DNA of 64,000 nucleotides from an uncultured Acidobacteriia bacterium (GCA_903892565.1 CAITIX010000006.1:1-64000); one strand, 5' to 3'; positions 29,575 through 39,113 are shown, counted from the first letter of the stretch. The notes: a model not told the origin generated them from the letters alone. Program-made: numbers and translations.

Positions 29575-30438
29575 TTATGTTCGCATGGCCATGACCTTCG
29601 GCGTAAGGTCCATCTCGGCCTGTTCGATCAATATTTCGAGCGGAGCGGGATGCGAAAAATCGAACATTGCCGCGCCAATCGCAATCTGGTTCTCGCGGGC
29701 GGCAGTATGAATGCGTGACCAGGCGGCTTCGAGCGATTCGCCAGCGGAGTCGAACAAGGTCAGCCCAAAACGAAACTCTGCCACGCGCGCGACAATGTCG
29801 GTCGGCGCAGCGACGCGCCGCAACCACTCCGCGCTTTCGATCAAGAGAAGATCCTGCCGCTCGCCCACATCCTGCGCCCGCGCCATACTTTCGCGTGGTT
29901 CGGCGATCACCAGCATCCAGCGGCAACAGAATCTTTCCGCCAGCTTGCGGTCGCGTTCGGCCAGCGCCAAAAATGCCGTGCGATTCAGTAAGCCGGTCAG
30001 TGGATCATCCATGCGTGCCGCCCGCGCCCCCGCCAGTATCCGATGCCGCTCGATGGCGTTCCCCAGCGAGCGCGCCAAAGGCTCCGCGTCCACGTCGTGT
30101 GAGATCAGGAAGTCCTGCGCCCCTTCGCGCATGAGCCGGATCGCAAGGTCCACATCATCCGGTTGCGCAATCAGCACGACGGGCGTTTGTGGCGCGGCGG
30201 CTTGCAGACGGCGGAATTCATCCAGCGCCCGAGTGCCGCATAGTGCCAAGTCCAGCACAATCGCATCCACGGGCGAGTCCGTCACAATCTCCACCGCGAA
30301 GTCAATCGACAGCGCGTGCAGTGCTTGAATATTCACCCAGCCCCGCCAATGCCTGCCGTTCTGGATCTCTTCCACAACATCCTGCAGAAATAGGATCTGT
30401 TCGGAACTGTCGGTTGCAATCAGGATCTTGAGACTCAT
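29575..30438 (-). CDS. Response regulator receiver + degenerate GGDEF domain protein
   Basis: VDAIVLDLALCGTRALDEF receiver; DPLTGLLNRTAF GGDEF N-motif, but signature replaced by VAEFRF. Confidence 0.75.
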   Translation of the reverse strand: MSLKILIATDSSEQILFLQDVVEEIQNGRHWRGWVNIQALHALSIDFAVEIVTDSPVDAIVLDLALCGTRALDEFRRLQAAAPQTPVVLIAQPDDVDLAIRLMREGAQDFLISHDVDAEPLARSLGNAIERHRILAGARAARMDDPLTGLLNRTAFLALAERDRKLAERFCCRWMLVIAEPRESMARAQDVGERQDLLLIESAEWLRRVAAPTDIVARVAEFRFGLTLFDSAGESLEAAWSRIHTAARENQIAIGAAMFDFSHPAPLEILIEQAEMDLTPKVMAMRT

Positions 30439-30525
30439 GGCTGACAAATTAGTGCGCGAAAAACAGGAAGTTTCTCAAGAGATTCTGGGAGCTTTCCGCA
30501 GCGCACGTCGGATTGCCCTGAAACA

Positions 30526-31539
30526 TTAACAGGCGAGTTCGTATTCCTTCAATTTCCGGTAGAGAGTCGTGCGTCCGATGCCCAGCAGATGCGCGGCCAC
30601 CGCTCGATCGCCCTTCGTGCAGTCCAGCGCATTGAGAATCGCGCGGCGTTCGAGTTCCGCCAGCGGAACAATGGTCGGCACAGACGATGGCTCCGTCGAC
30701 AAGTCTCCGAAATCCTGGCGCGACATGCCGGCGTCGGCTCCCGCAGCGGCCATCAGGTAGTTCGACTTCTTCTGGATCAGATGGTTCTGCAGATTCGAAG
30801 GGAGATCGGCCACGTGCAGCAGTGGACCCGAGTTCACGGCCACCATATGTTGCACGCAATTTTCCAACTCGCGGATGTTACCTGGCCAATCGTAGGAGAT
30901 CAGAACTTCCAGCGCTTCCGAAGTCAGCGAATAGTTGCCGCCGACGCGCGTCAGAAAGTGGTTGATCAACGATGGAATATCTTCCTTGCGTTCGCGCAGC
31001 GGCGAAAGGCGGATGTTGATCACGTTCAGGCGGAAGTACAGGTCGCGCCGGAACGTTCCTTTTTCCACTTCCTTTGCCAAGTCGCGATTCGTCGCCGCGA
31101 TGATGCGGAAATCCGAACGGCGGCTCGTGAGCGATCCCACCGGGCGGAATTCTTTTTCCTGCAACACGCGCAGCAGTTTGGCCTGCAAGTCCAGCGGGAG
31201 CTCGCCGATTTCGTCGAAGAAGGCCGTGCCACCATTGGCCGCTTCAATTAATCCGATCTTGGTCATTGCCGCGCCGGTAAAAGCACCCTTCACGTGACCG
31301 AACAATTCGCTTTCCATCAACGGCCCGACCATGGCCGAACAATCGATGGTGACGAACGGTCCCTGCGGGTTTATATTATGGATGGCGCGCGCCACTACCT
31401 CTTTACCAGTGCCGGTCTCTCCCAAAAGGAGAGCCGGCCACCGGCATTTGCCCAGTTTCTCGATCATGCGGATCACTTGACGAGTCCGCGGGGATTCTCC
31501 GATAAGGACGTGGCGAGTTTCTTCTAGATTCGCTAGCAT
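30526..31539 (-). CDS. Sigma-54-dependent transcriptional activator (AAA+ and Fis-type HTH, no receiver domain)
   Basis: LLGETGTGKEVVARAIH, ELFGHVKGAFTGA, FFDEIGELPLDLQAKLLRVLQE, C-terminal DRAVAAHLLGIGRTTLYRKLKEY. Confidence 0.96.
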   Translation of the reverse strand: MLANLEETRHVLIGESPRTRQVIRMIEKLGKCRWPALLLGETGTGKEVVARAIHNINPQGPFVTIDCSAMVGPLMESELFGHVKGAFTGAAMTKIGLIEAANGGTAFFDEIGELPLDLQAKLLRVLQEKEFRPVGSLTSRRSDFRIIAATNRDLAKEVEKGTFRRDLYFRLNVINIRLSPLRERKEDIPSLINHFLTRVGGNYSLTSEALEVLISYDWPGNIRELENCVQHMVAVNSGPLLHVADLPSNLQNHLIQKKSNYLMAAAGADAGMSRQDFGDLSTEPSSVPTIVPLAELERRAILNALDCTKGDRAVAAHLLGIGRTTLYRKLKEYELAC

Positions 31540-31672
31540 TTTTTAGGCTTCGATTAAGGTTTTTCGTACAGCGAAATTAAACTGTACGCCGGATTTCTCG
31601 CTTCCTCAAGACCCGCCAACCGGGACTACGACTCATGTTCTTTAGGGTGGTGGCTACCCCCCTCTGAGGGGG

Positions 31673-32650
31673 TTACGGCACAATTGCTTCCATTTCGGGA
31701 CTGTAGCCTCCCAATTCAGGCACCACAATGGCCGCGCCCGTCTGTTTCCGGACGCGCATGGCAAGCGCCGCGGCCTGCTCCCGGGTCATCTCGCGCCCCA
31801 CCAAAACCTTCCACAGAGGAGGATTGCGCGAGGCGTCCACCAGCGTGCGAGCTACCGCAAATGCTTCCGTCATTGTCATACGGAGCGCCTCGGCGCGTTC
31901 CCGATCCACGAAGGCTCCCGCTTGGACGACGAAACGCGGCATCGACACGGTTACTGATGTGGGTGCTGAGGTTGCTTTCGAACGTGTTTCGGCCCGTGCA
32001 TCAGACGATGCATCAGGCGCCGCATACGACGACGCCCCCGAAGTTTGCTCCAGCGGGGACGGTGGTGCAGCGGCCGATTTTGTTTCTGCCGCCGTCGTCG
32101 TCGAAATTGTCGGCGGAGAAATCGTCGGTGGCGAAACTGCTGTCGGAGAAATTATCGTGGGAGAAGAGATTGCCGGAGTAGACATCGTCGGCGAAGTTGA
32201 CGCTGGAGAAGATGACGCCGGAAAACGTTTTGCCGGACCTGCCACCACCGTTAATCGAACACGCGCCGTGCCCGTACCGAGCATGTCGATTTCTTTTGCC
32301 GCCGTCTGCGAGAGATCGATCACGCGATGTCCCACGAACGGACCTCGATCGTTGATGCGAACGTCCACGCGTTTTCCGTTCGAGAGATTTTCTACTTCAA
32401 CCCAAGTTTGAAACGGAAGCTTGCGATGCGCGGCGGTGAGATTGTACATGTCATAGGTCTCTCCTGAGGCCGTTTGTCTTCCGTGATACGGAGTGCCGTA
32501 CCAACTCGCGACACCAACTTCCGTTTTTTTTATTCGCGCTGGTGGCGGAGCAAGTGCGCCGCGATTTGTGTGGTGAGCGCAGCTCGCCACGATCGCGGCA
32601 AATGCGATGATGAGCGTCTCACCCGCATGAATAGGCCTTGTGATGCGCAT
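31673..32650 (-). CDS. rlpA: RlpA-like septal ring protein (DPBB + SPOR domain lipoprotein)
   Basis: Lipobox-like [42 protein letters not shown]-terminal [22 protein letters not shown]. Confidence 0.92.
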   Translation of the reverse strand: MRITRPIHAGETLIIAFAAIVASCAHHTNRGALAPPPARIKKTEVGVASWYGTPYHGRQTASGETYDMYNLTAAHRKLPFQTWVEVENLSNGKRVDVRINDRGPFVGHRVIDLSQTAAKEIDMLGTGTARVRLTVVAGPAKRFPASSSPASTSPTMSTPAISSPTIISPTAVSPPTISPPTISTTTAAETKSAAAPPSPLEQTSGASSYAAPDASSDARAETRSKATSAPTSVTVSMPRFVVQAGAFVDRERAEALRMTMTEAFAVARTLVDASRNPPLWKVLVGREMTREQAAALAMRVRKQTGAAIVVPELGGYSPEMEAIVP

Positions 32651-32753
32651 CCGTTCCTTGAAACAATTCTACTATTTTACGTTTTTGCGTGCCGAGCGAT
32701 GTTTGCTCTGCCTCCATCGTCCTCTTCGTGTCAAGAGGCGATGCATTTTTTTC

Positions 32754-32783
32754 TTGACATTCTTATGTAAACCACCTTATAAA
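32754..32783 (+). promoter_or_regulatory. Sigma70-like promoter TTGACA-N18-TATAAA
   Basis: -35 TTGACA 32754-32759, -10 TATAAA 32778-32783. Confidence 0.7.
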
Positions 32784-32844
32784 GGGGACACGACCGCGCT
32801 CTCTTTTGAGATGCGCGAAATCTGATGTAAAGGGAGAATCAATC

Positions 32845-32910
32845 ATGAAGAACGCAACCAAGAAGAAGGCGGCCCCGAAGAAGAAAGCTGCTGCGAAGAA
32901 AAAGAAGTAG
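32845..32910 (+). CDS. 21-aa lysine/alanine-rich basic peptide MKNATKKKAAPKKKAAAKKKK
   Basis: SD AGGGAG at 32831-32836 with 8-nt spacing, upstream consensus promoter, downstream terminators; below the 60-aa ORF cutoff. Confidence 0.65.
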   Translation: MKNATKKKAAPKKKAAAKKKK

Positions 32911-32947
32911 CTCTATCGGGCTCGCAATAGCGAGTTTGATCTAACCC

Positions 32948-32973
32948 GGCCCCGAGCAATCGGGGCCGTTTTT
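32948..32973 (+). terminator. Intrinsic terminator 1
   Basis: GGCCCCGA-GCAA-TCGGGGCC then GTTTTT. Confidence 0.88.
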
Positions 32974-32981
32974 ATTTGTGT

Positions 32982-33004
32982 CCCGAGCAATCGGGGCCGT
33001 TTTT
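32982..33004 (+). terminator. Intrinsic terminator 2 (tandem duplicate)
   Basis: CCCGA-GCAA-TCGGG GCCGTTTTT. Confidence 0.75.
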
Positions 33005-33012
33005 ATTTGTGT

Positions 33013-33033
33013 CCCGAGCAATCGGGGCTTTCT
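33013..33033 (+). terminator. Intrinsic terminator 3 (partial duplicate)
   Basis: CCCGA-GCAA-TCGGG GCTTTCTT. Confidence 0.6.
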
Positions 33034-33201
33034 TATTTGCAGAAAGCGATACTGAGCACAACGAACGCCCGGGCAGAGGCATGGTAAACCCCGGACGTGA
33101 GTGCGGGGATATACTTGCAGGCGCGATCACGCGTGGATATCTCCTCGGCTTCGCGGCTCGCGGTTCTACTTCCCGCCGTCCACCACAATGCCGAAGACGT
33201 C

Positions 33202-34134
33202 CTAGAGGATCTTCTGGATCGCCGCGCGCACATCCTCGTAGGTCATCACTCCGGGATGATAGAGCCGCACAACGCCCAGCTTGTCGATCAACACAAACGT
33301 CGGAATCGTACTCGCGCCGTAGCGGACGAAGTTGGTTTCGTTGACGATGGTCGGCCCTTCCATCAAGCCGCCATAGAGCGATTCGCGCACGTGTTCGATG
33401 TAGGCAAGCTCCACGCCGGGCGTTGCTTCCACACCGCCAGCGGCGTATCCGTACTTCTGTGTCGGGAAAACGATTTTCAATCCCTTCGCCGCAAACTCAG
33501 CCTTGATGCGCGCCAATACCGGGATATCGGTTTTGCAGTCTCCGCACCAGTGCGCCCAAAAGAAGAGCAGCGTCGGTTGTCCCTTGGGGATCGCGAAGCC
33601 GGCAACGGCCGGTGCGGGCTTGCCCTCTAACGTCAGCAGTAAAAGATTTTTGTGGATGCGCGTGCGGATTGACGTCGCGGCGTACATCATCTCCTGTTGT
33701 TCCAGGTAAGAGATCGCTTCGGCGCGGCGTCCTTGCGCGGCCAGCGTATCGGCCTGCACTTCGATGGCGGCACCCAGCGCAATGGGCAGATGCGGTTCGC
33801 GATCCAGCGGACGGCTTTTCAGTAAGGCCGTCGAAAGATCATAGACCTCTTGTGAGAACTGCGCCGCTTGCGCATAGCGGCGGCTGTTGAGCTCCACGCG
33901 CGCCAGCCAGCTTTCCGCTTCCAGGTATTCGGGAGTTGCGCCTCGCACCGAACGATAGGCCTGCAACTGTTGCAGTGCTCCCGCTTCACTGCCTTGCCCC
34001 AACGCAGCTTGTACCGATTCCACGATGCCCATCGGAGCCCGCGCCACTTGCGCAGAACCTGGGATCACGGCGGCGAAAAAGAAAATCGCCTCACCCAAGG
34101 CCAGTCCGATCCAGCGAGAAGAGATTCGCGGCAT
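33202..34134 (-). CDS. TlpA-like thioredoxin-fold protein with N-terminal helical repeats
   Basis: QPTLLFFWAHWCGDCKTDIPVLARI, C-terminal TIPTFVLIDKLGVVRLYHPG. Confidence 0.88.
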   Translation of the reverse strand: MPRISSRWIGLALGEAIFFFAAVIPGSAQVARAPMGIVESVQAALGQGSEAGALQQLQAYRSVRGATPEYLEAESWLARVELNSRRYAQAAQFSQEVYDLSTALLKSRPLDREPHLPIALGAAIEVQADTLAAQGRRAEAISYLEQQEMMYAATSIRTRIHKNLLLLTLEGKPAPAVAGFAIPKGQPTLLFFWAHWCGDCKTDIPVLARIKAEFAAKGLKIVFPTQKYGYAAGGVEATPGVELAYIEHVRESLYGGLMEGPTIVNETNFVRYGASTIPTFVLIDKLGVVRLYHPGVMTYEDVRAAIQKIL

Positions 34135-34147
34135 TACATTCGACGCA

Positions 34148-35032
34148 TTACAGCGGAAGATTTTTCAGATAGGCGCGGAACGCTTCGCCCAGATCGTGAC
34201 GCTTCAGCGCGAACTCCACCGTCGCCTGCAGGAATCCGAGTTTGTCACCCGCGTCGTAGCGCTTTCCTTCAAAGCGATAGCCGTAAATCGGACGGCTGCG
34301 CAGGACGTGCTTCAAGCCATCCGTTAACTGAATCTCGCCACCGCTGCCGGGCTCCACCGCGTCGAGAGACGTGAAGACTTCCGGCGTCAACACGTAGCGC
34401 CCGATAATCGCCAGGTTCGACGGAGCTTCCGAAGCTTTCGGTTTTTCCACCATATTGCGGATGCGATAGAGTCGATCTTTCCCACCGTTGTGTGAAATAG
34501 GTTCGGCATCCACCACGCCGTAGGACGAAATACTGTCGCGCGGCACTTCCATCAGTGCGACCACCGGAGCATTGTAGAACTCGTAAATATCCAGCAGCTG
34601 CCGCAGGCAGGGAGTATCGCCGTCAATGATGTCGTCGGACAGGATCACCGCAAACGGTTCATGCCCGACCAGTTCTTTCGCGCGCAACACGGCATGTCCC
34701 AAGCCAAGCGCTTCTTTCTGCCGGACGTAGGAAACGTCGATCATGTCGGAGATCGCACGAACCGTTGCCAGCAGGTCGCGCTTGTGGCGCGTTTCGAGCA
34801 AGTGCTCCAGTTCGAAGCTGACATCGAAGTGATCTTCAATGGCACTCTTGCCGCGTCCCGTGACGATGATAATATTCTGGACGCCCGATTGCATCGCCTC
34901 TTCGACGCCGTATTGGATCAGCGGCTTGTCGACCACCGGCAGCATCTCTTTCGGCTGCGCCTTGGTAGCCGGAAGAAATCGCGTGCCGAGTCCTGCTGCC
35001 GGGAATACCGCCTTACGAACTTTTGCAATCAT
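34148..35032 (-). CDS. galU: UTP--glucose-1-phosphate uridylyltransferase
   Basis: VRKAVFPAAGLGTRFLPATKAQPKEMLPVVDKPLIQY. Confidence 0.97.
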   Translation of the reverse strand: MIAKVRKAVFPAAGLGTRFLPATKAQPKEMLPVVDKPLIQYGVEEAMQSGVQNIIIVTGRGKSAIEDHFDVSFELEHLLETRHKRDLLATVRAISDMIDVSYVRQKEALGLGHAVLRAKELVGHEPFAVILSDDIIDGDTPCLRQLLDIYEFYNAPVVALMEVPRDSISSYGVVDAEPISHNGGKDRLYRIRNMVEKPKASEAPSNLAIIGRYVLTPEVFTSLDAVEPGSGGEIQLTDGLKHVLRSRPIYGYRFEGKRYDAGDKLGFLQATVEFALKRHDLGEAFRAYLKNLPL

Positions 35033-35107
35033 GCCGTTCCCATTCTATCGGTTGAATAAGGCAAAAGAATATGGCGGCCCACACATGGGGGCCCCGAAGA
35101 CGCCTGT

Positions 35108-36958
35108 TTACGGCGCGAACGCCAGTAAAACATTTCCGGAAATGCCGCCGAAGCGCGAGTATCCCGAATTCACCAGCACCATGCCTCCCACCACCACAGG
35201 CCCAGGGCCATCCATCGACCCGCCGCTGGCTTTCACGCCATTCACCGTGGTGAAAGATCGCACCGTGTTGAAGTCGTACAGGACCTTGCCGTCTTCCGCG
35301 TTGTACGCGCGCAGGTGCCCGTCCATCGATCCCGAGAACACCACGCCCGGGATCGCCGTCACCGCGGAAGATTGCGCGGGACTGCAACCCGACGGCGCGT
35401 CGTCCTTACAAACAATCGGCGGAGCGTACCAAACCTTACTGCCATCGGAGATGCGCAGCGCCGTCAGTCCTCCGCCCTGTTTGGGATCCAGAATGTTGCG
35501 CCGGATATCCAGCGGATCCTTGGGAGGCGTGCGCCCCGGAGACGACGTCGCCGCATACACCTTCTGTCCATCCGTCGCCATGCCCCACTGCACACCCACC
35601 GAGGGCGACGCGCCCGGAAATTGCGTCGCGATGCGGACCTGCCACAGCAGTTCGCCCTTCTTGTCGGGATCAAGCGCATACACCATTCCCGATTTCTGTC
35701 CCGCCAAAAGCACATCGCGCCCGTTCGGCAGCTTCGTGAGAATGGCCGAGGAGCCGAAATCGTAATCGGGTCCGTCTTCCTCGGGGCAGTTTTGTTTGTC
35801 GGTGCCGCAAGAAGAGTTGTAGGCGTCGTTCGGAAACGTCTGCTTCGACCACACCACTTTGCCCGTGGAGATCTGGATCGCCACGACTGCATCCGACATG
35901 TTCGTTGCCGGCGTGGAATAGTTATCGCCCGTGGTGATGTACATCAGCCCGCGCTTTTCATCCAGCGTCGGCGTAGCCCACACACCTGCGCCCGAGGGAC
36001 CGAACGTCGGCGTCCCGCGCTTGGTCTTGCCGGTCTGCTTGGGCGTCTCGGTGACCATGTACGATTTGTAGACTTGCGTGCCATCGCTGATCTTCAGCGC
36101 CATAATGCTGCCGCGGAACGTGCAGCATGGATAGTTCGGATCAAGCGAGCGCGTTTCCTCCCACGACGCGGCGGGAACGTACACCACTCCCTTGTACGCA
36201 ATCGGCGTGGCCGTCAGGCGTGCGGCGTCGTGCTCTTCGATTTTCCGTTTCCAGATTTGCTTGCCGGTCTCCGCCTCCAATCCGTAGAACCAACCGGTCT
36301 GATCGCCGAACAGAAGAGTGTGTTTCTCGCCCTGAGGCACGGAGATCACCGACGAGCGTACAGGTCCGTTTGTCTCGTAGGTCCACTGGATGCAGCCCGT
36401 GTCGGCGCGCAGCGCGTAGATCACGCCGCCGGCGCTGCCCACGAACACTTGTCCATCAATCACGGAAGGTTGCGAGAACGATGTGATGTCACCGTCAAAT
36501 CCAAACGCCCATTTCAGCTTCAGGTTTTTTACTTGATCGATGCTGAGCCCCGCTGCGCTCGCGGTTTGGTAGCGCGCGTTGTTCGCGCCGCTGCTCCATC
36601 CATTCCAGGAGAATTTTGGCGTGTTCGAAACCTTTACACTGCGATCGGAGCAATACGCGCTCGCCGGGAGCGAGATCAAGGGAGCCTTGGTGCCCAGGTA
36701 GGCCGCCACGGCCTCGCGATCCTCGCGCGCCATGGGATAGGCCACCGTCATCATGGCGCCGAAATCCAGCGTCTTCATGATGCGCGCCGCCGGCATCTGC
36801 GTGAGTGACGTGCGCGGAGGAATCCGCGGATTGGTTTGATCGTGACAACCCGCACAGCGCTGCTTATAGACTGCTTCGCCCGAAGGGGCGGCGGTGCCCA
36901 CGGACGCAAATAGTAATGTCAATCCGATGGAAGCCAGGACGAACGACGAGGTACGCAT
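35108..36958 (-). CDS. PQQ-type quinoprotein with N-terminal cytochrome c (polyvinyl-alcohol-dehydrogenase-like)
   Basis: Signal peptide, YKQRCAGCH heme motif, PQQ beta-propeller blades (GQVFVGSAGGVIYALRADTGCIQWTYE). Confidence 0.88.
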   Translation of the reverse strand: MRTSSFVLASIGLTLLFASVGTAAPSGEAVYKQRCAGCHDQTNPRIPPRTSLTQMPAARIMKTLDFGAMMTVAYPMAREDREAVAAYLGTKAPLISLPASAYCSDRSVKVSNTPKFSWNGWSSGANNARYQTASAAGLSIDQVKNLKLKWAFGFDGDITSFSQPSVIDGQVFVGSAGGVIYALRADTGCIQWTYETNGPVRSSVISVPQGEKHTLLFGDQTGWFYGLEAETGKQIWKRKIEEHDAARLTATPIAYKGVVYVPAASWEETRSLDPNYPCCTFRGSIMALKISDGTQVYKSYMVTETPKQTGKTKRGTPTFGPSGAGVWATPTLDEKRGLMYITTGDNYSTPATNMSDAVVAIQISTGKVVWSKQTFPNDAYNSSCGTDKQNCPEEDGPDYDFGSSAILTKLPNGRDVLLAGQKSGMVYALDPDKKGELLWQVRIATQFPGASPSVGVQWGMATDGQKVYAATSSPGRTPPKDPLDIRRNILDPKQGGGLTALRISDGSKVWYAPPIVCKDDAPSGCSPAQSSAVTAIPGVVFSGSMDGHLRAYNAEDGKVLYDFNTVRSFTTVNGVKASGGSMDGPGPVVVGGMVLVNSGYSRFGGISGNVLLAFAP

Positions 36959-37006
36959 GGGCGCAGTCTATCACGCCCGTGCGATCGTCTGCCGAAAACG
37001 GCCATG

Positions 37007-37834
37007 CTATTTTGACGCAGTACTAGCCGGGGCCGGGTCGTCGGGCTTGGCGGGTTCCCCGAGCACACCCTGCTCATTGAGGATGACGATATCCACGCGG
37101 CGATTCCGTGTCCGGCCCTCTTCGGTATCGTTCGAGGCGATGGGCGCCGTATCGGCATAGCCCGCCACCGAAATGTGCCCCTGCGGCACGTTGAAGCGGT
37201 GGGTCAGGATGTCGAGCAAGGCGATGCTGCGCGCGGTGGAGAGCTCCCAATTGCTATGAAAGCGCTTGGTATTAATGCGGCGCGAATCCGTGTGTCCTTC
37301 TAAGCGCACCGGATTGGGGATCTTCGTGATCGCCGCAGCAACTTTGTCCAGGCTCGGCAACGAGTCCGGGGCAATGCCATCTTCGCCGGAGGGAAACAAC
37401 GCCGCTTGCTTGAAACTCACCACCAGGCCACGTTGCTCCATGCTGACCTGAATGCTCCCCGCGTCGATCTCGGTTTTCAATTCCTGCGAAAGCACGTGTA
37501 GCGAGGGCAGCAATGCGACCAGTTTGTCCTCCTTCTTGGGCGGCTCCTCCTTCTTCGGCTCCATACGCTTTTCGCCGCCGGGGCCGTGCATCTGTGCGTT
37601 GCCCTGGCCCACATCGTCTTTCGTTCCGCCCAGCACCTTGGCGATCGCCGTCGTTACCTGATCATGGTCCAACGCGTTCTTGACGGAATCCGATACCTGC
37701 TGGGCCTTGCCCTTATCCGCTTGCGAGCTGGCAAACATCACCACGAAAAACGCGAACAGCAGCGTAATGAAGTCGGCATACGAGACCAGCCAGCGCTCGT
37801 GATTGACGTGCTCCTCGTGCTTCTTGCGGGGCAT
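37007..37834 (-). CDS. motB: Flagellar motor protein MotB
   Basis: ERWLVSYADFITLLFAFFVVMFA; OmpA-like VRLEGHTDSRRINT, SVAGYADTAPIASN. Confidence 0.95.
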   Translation of the reverse strand: MPRKKHEEHVNHERWLVSYADFITLLFAFFVVMFASSQADKGKAQQVSDSVKNALDHDQVTTAIAKVLGGTKDDVGQGNAQMHGPGGEKRMEPKKEEPPKKEDKLVALLPSLHVLSQELKTEIDAGSIQVSMEQRGLVVSFKQAALFPSGEDGIAPDSLPSLDKVAAAITKIPNPVRLEGHTDSRRINTKRFHSNWELSTARSIALLDILTHRFNVPQGHISVAGYADTAPIASNDTEEGRTRNRRVDIVILNEQGVLGEPAKPDDPAPASTASK

Positions 37835-37898
37835 TCTTGTTCGCCTTCTTCTTGCGATCTACTTCTAAACACCCCGCGTTGGGGTAGCGCGTCCGCCG

Positions 37899-38747
37899 TT
37901 ACGCGTTGGCTTCGGCGGGCGATCCTGCTTCCGCCGAATTCTGTGCGGACGCCGCGCTCTTGTGTGCTGCGGCACCGTGCGTAAATGCATCCAATTTTTG
38001 GCGGATCAATTTTGGATTCAGGCCCTCCACAATGCCGCACACACCCTCCAGAATCAGTTCCAGACGTTGCGTTTCCGTTTTCGCGCGCGCTTTCATCTTC
38101 GCCGCTGCGGGAAGAAAGACCAGGTTAGAGACGGCCACGCCGTAAATCGTCGCCACGAACGCCACCGCGATCCCGTGCCCCACTTCGTCGATGTTCGCCA
38201 GGTTCTTCATCACTTGGATTAATCCCAGTACGGCGCCGATGATGCCGATCGTCGGCGCAAAGCCGCCGGCATTTTCGAAAACCTTGGCCTCGGAATCCGC
38301 GTGATGCTCCAGCATGCCGATTTCGAGCTCCAGCATTTTGCGAATCTCCTGCAGATCCGTACCATCCACCGCCAGGTTTAACGCCTTCCGCAAAAATGGA
38401 TCGTTGATCCCGAGCGCTTCCTGCTCCAATCCCACTAGTCCCTGTTTGCGAGCCTTCGTGGCGTAGCCGATCATCTCTTCAATCAAGTCGTCGTAAGGCG
38501 CCGTGTTATCCATCAGCACGCCGCTGAAGCGTTTTGCGGCGCCCAGCAAAACATGCATCGGAGTGGACACCATCACGGCGCCGAGCGTGCCGCCCAGTAC
38601 AATCATCGCGGCCGTCACCTGCGCGATGTCCTTGATCTTGCCGCCTTCGAGCGTCAGACCACCGATGATGCACCCCAGCGCCACCACGATGCCCGCAATG
38701 CTCGCTAGGTCCGGTTTTGCTCCCGCCTTCTTCGTGTTCTCAGCCAT
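37899..38747 (-). CDS. motA: Flagellar motor stator protein MotA/PomA
   Basis: LASIAGIVVALGCIIGG, FENAGGFAPTIGIIGAVLGLIQVM, GHGIAVAFVATIYGVAVSNLVFLP. Confidence 0.96.
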   Translation of the reverse strand: MAENTKKAGAKPDLASIAGIVVALGCIIGGLTLEGGKIKDIAQVTAAMIVLGGTLGAVMVSTPMHVLLGAAKRFSGVLMDNTAPYDDLIEEMIGYATKARKQGLVGLEQEALGINDPFLRKALNLAVDGTDLQEIRKMLELEIGMLEHHADSEAKVFENAGGFAPTIGIIGAVLGLIQVMKNLANIDEVGHGIAVAFVATIYGVAVSNLVFLPAAAKMKARAKTETQRLELILEGVCGIVEGLNPKLIRQKLDAFTHGAAAHKSAASAQNSAEAGSPAEANA

Positions 38748-38967
38748 TTGTGTTTTGAGGTGCCGCGTGAGGTATCGCCTGAGGCATTGTGTGAATGAAT
38801 CGCCGGAAGTCGATCACGCGCTTCACCACTTCCTCCACGCTCTCCAGCACTACAAGCTTCTGCCCGTTCGTCAGACTGATGACCGTATCGGGCGTGGATT
38901 CCATATGCTCGATCAAGTCGGCATTCAGGACCAATGGCAGATGGTTAATGCGAGTCACCTGGATCAT
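38740..38967 (-). CDS. flbD: FlbD family flagellar protein
   Basis: MIQVTRINHLPLVLNADLIEHMESTPDTVISLTNGQKLVVLESVEEV; overlaps motA start. Confidence 0.93.
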   Translation of the reverse strand: MIQVTRINHLPLVLNADLIEHMESTPDTVISLTNGQKLVVLESVEEVVKRVIDFRRFIHTMPQAIPHAAPQNTNG

Positions 38968-39113
38968 AGGGCGCCGCACGGGTCGGCAATTTCCTTATCG
39001 GACGCTCCCCGTTGGTTATGAGAAAAGCAGGTTTTGAGAAGAACAGATAGGAGAAAAGCAGGGAAGAGAAAGCAGTGCAGAGAAAAGGAGATGCAGCGAA
39101 AAGCGCGCGACGC

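Noticed and set aside
31656-31674. ACCCCC-CTCTGA-GGGGGT as a terminator of rlpA
   Set aside because: Good stem, but it overlaps the stop codon and has no T-tract on the minus strand.
32474-32770. 98-aa + strand ORF antisense to the rlpA 5' end
   Set aside because: Overlaps the rlpA signal region and the strong promoter; no motif support.
35315-36808. 497-aa antisense ORF opposite the quinoprotein
   Set aside because: Arg/His/Leu-rich composition typical of GC-driven antisense frames; the opposite strand has clear PQQ/cytochrome motifs.
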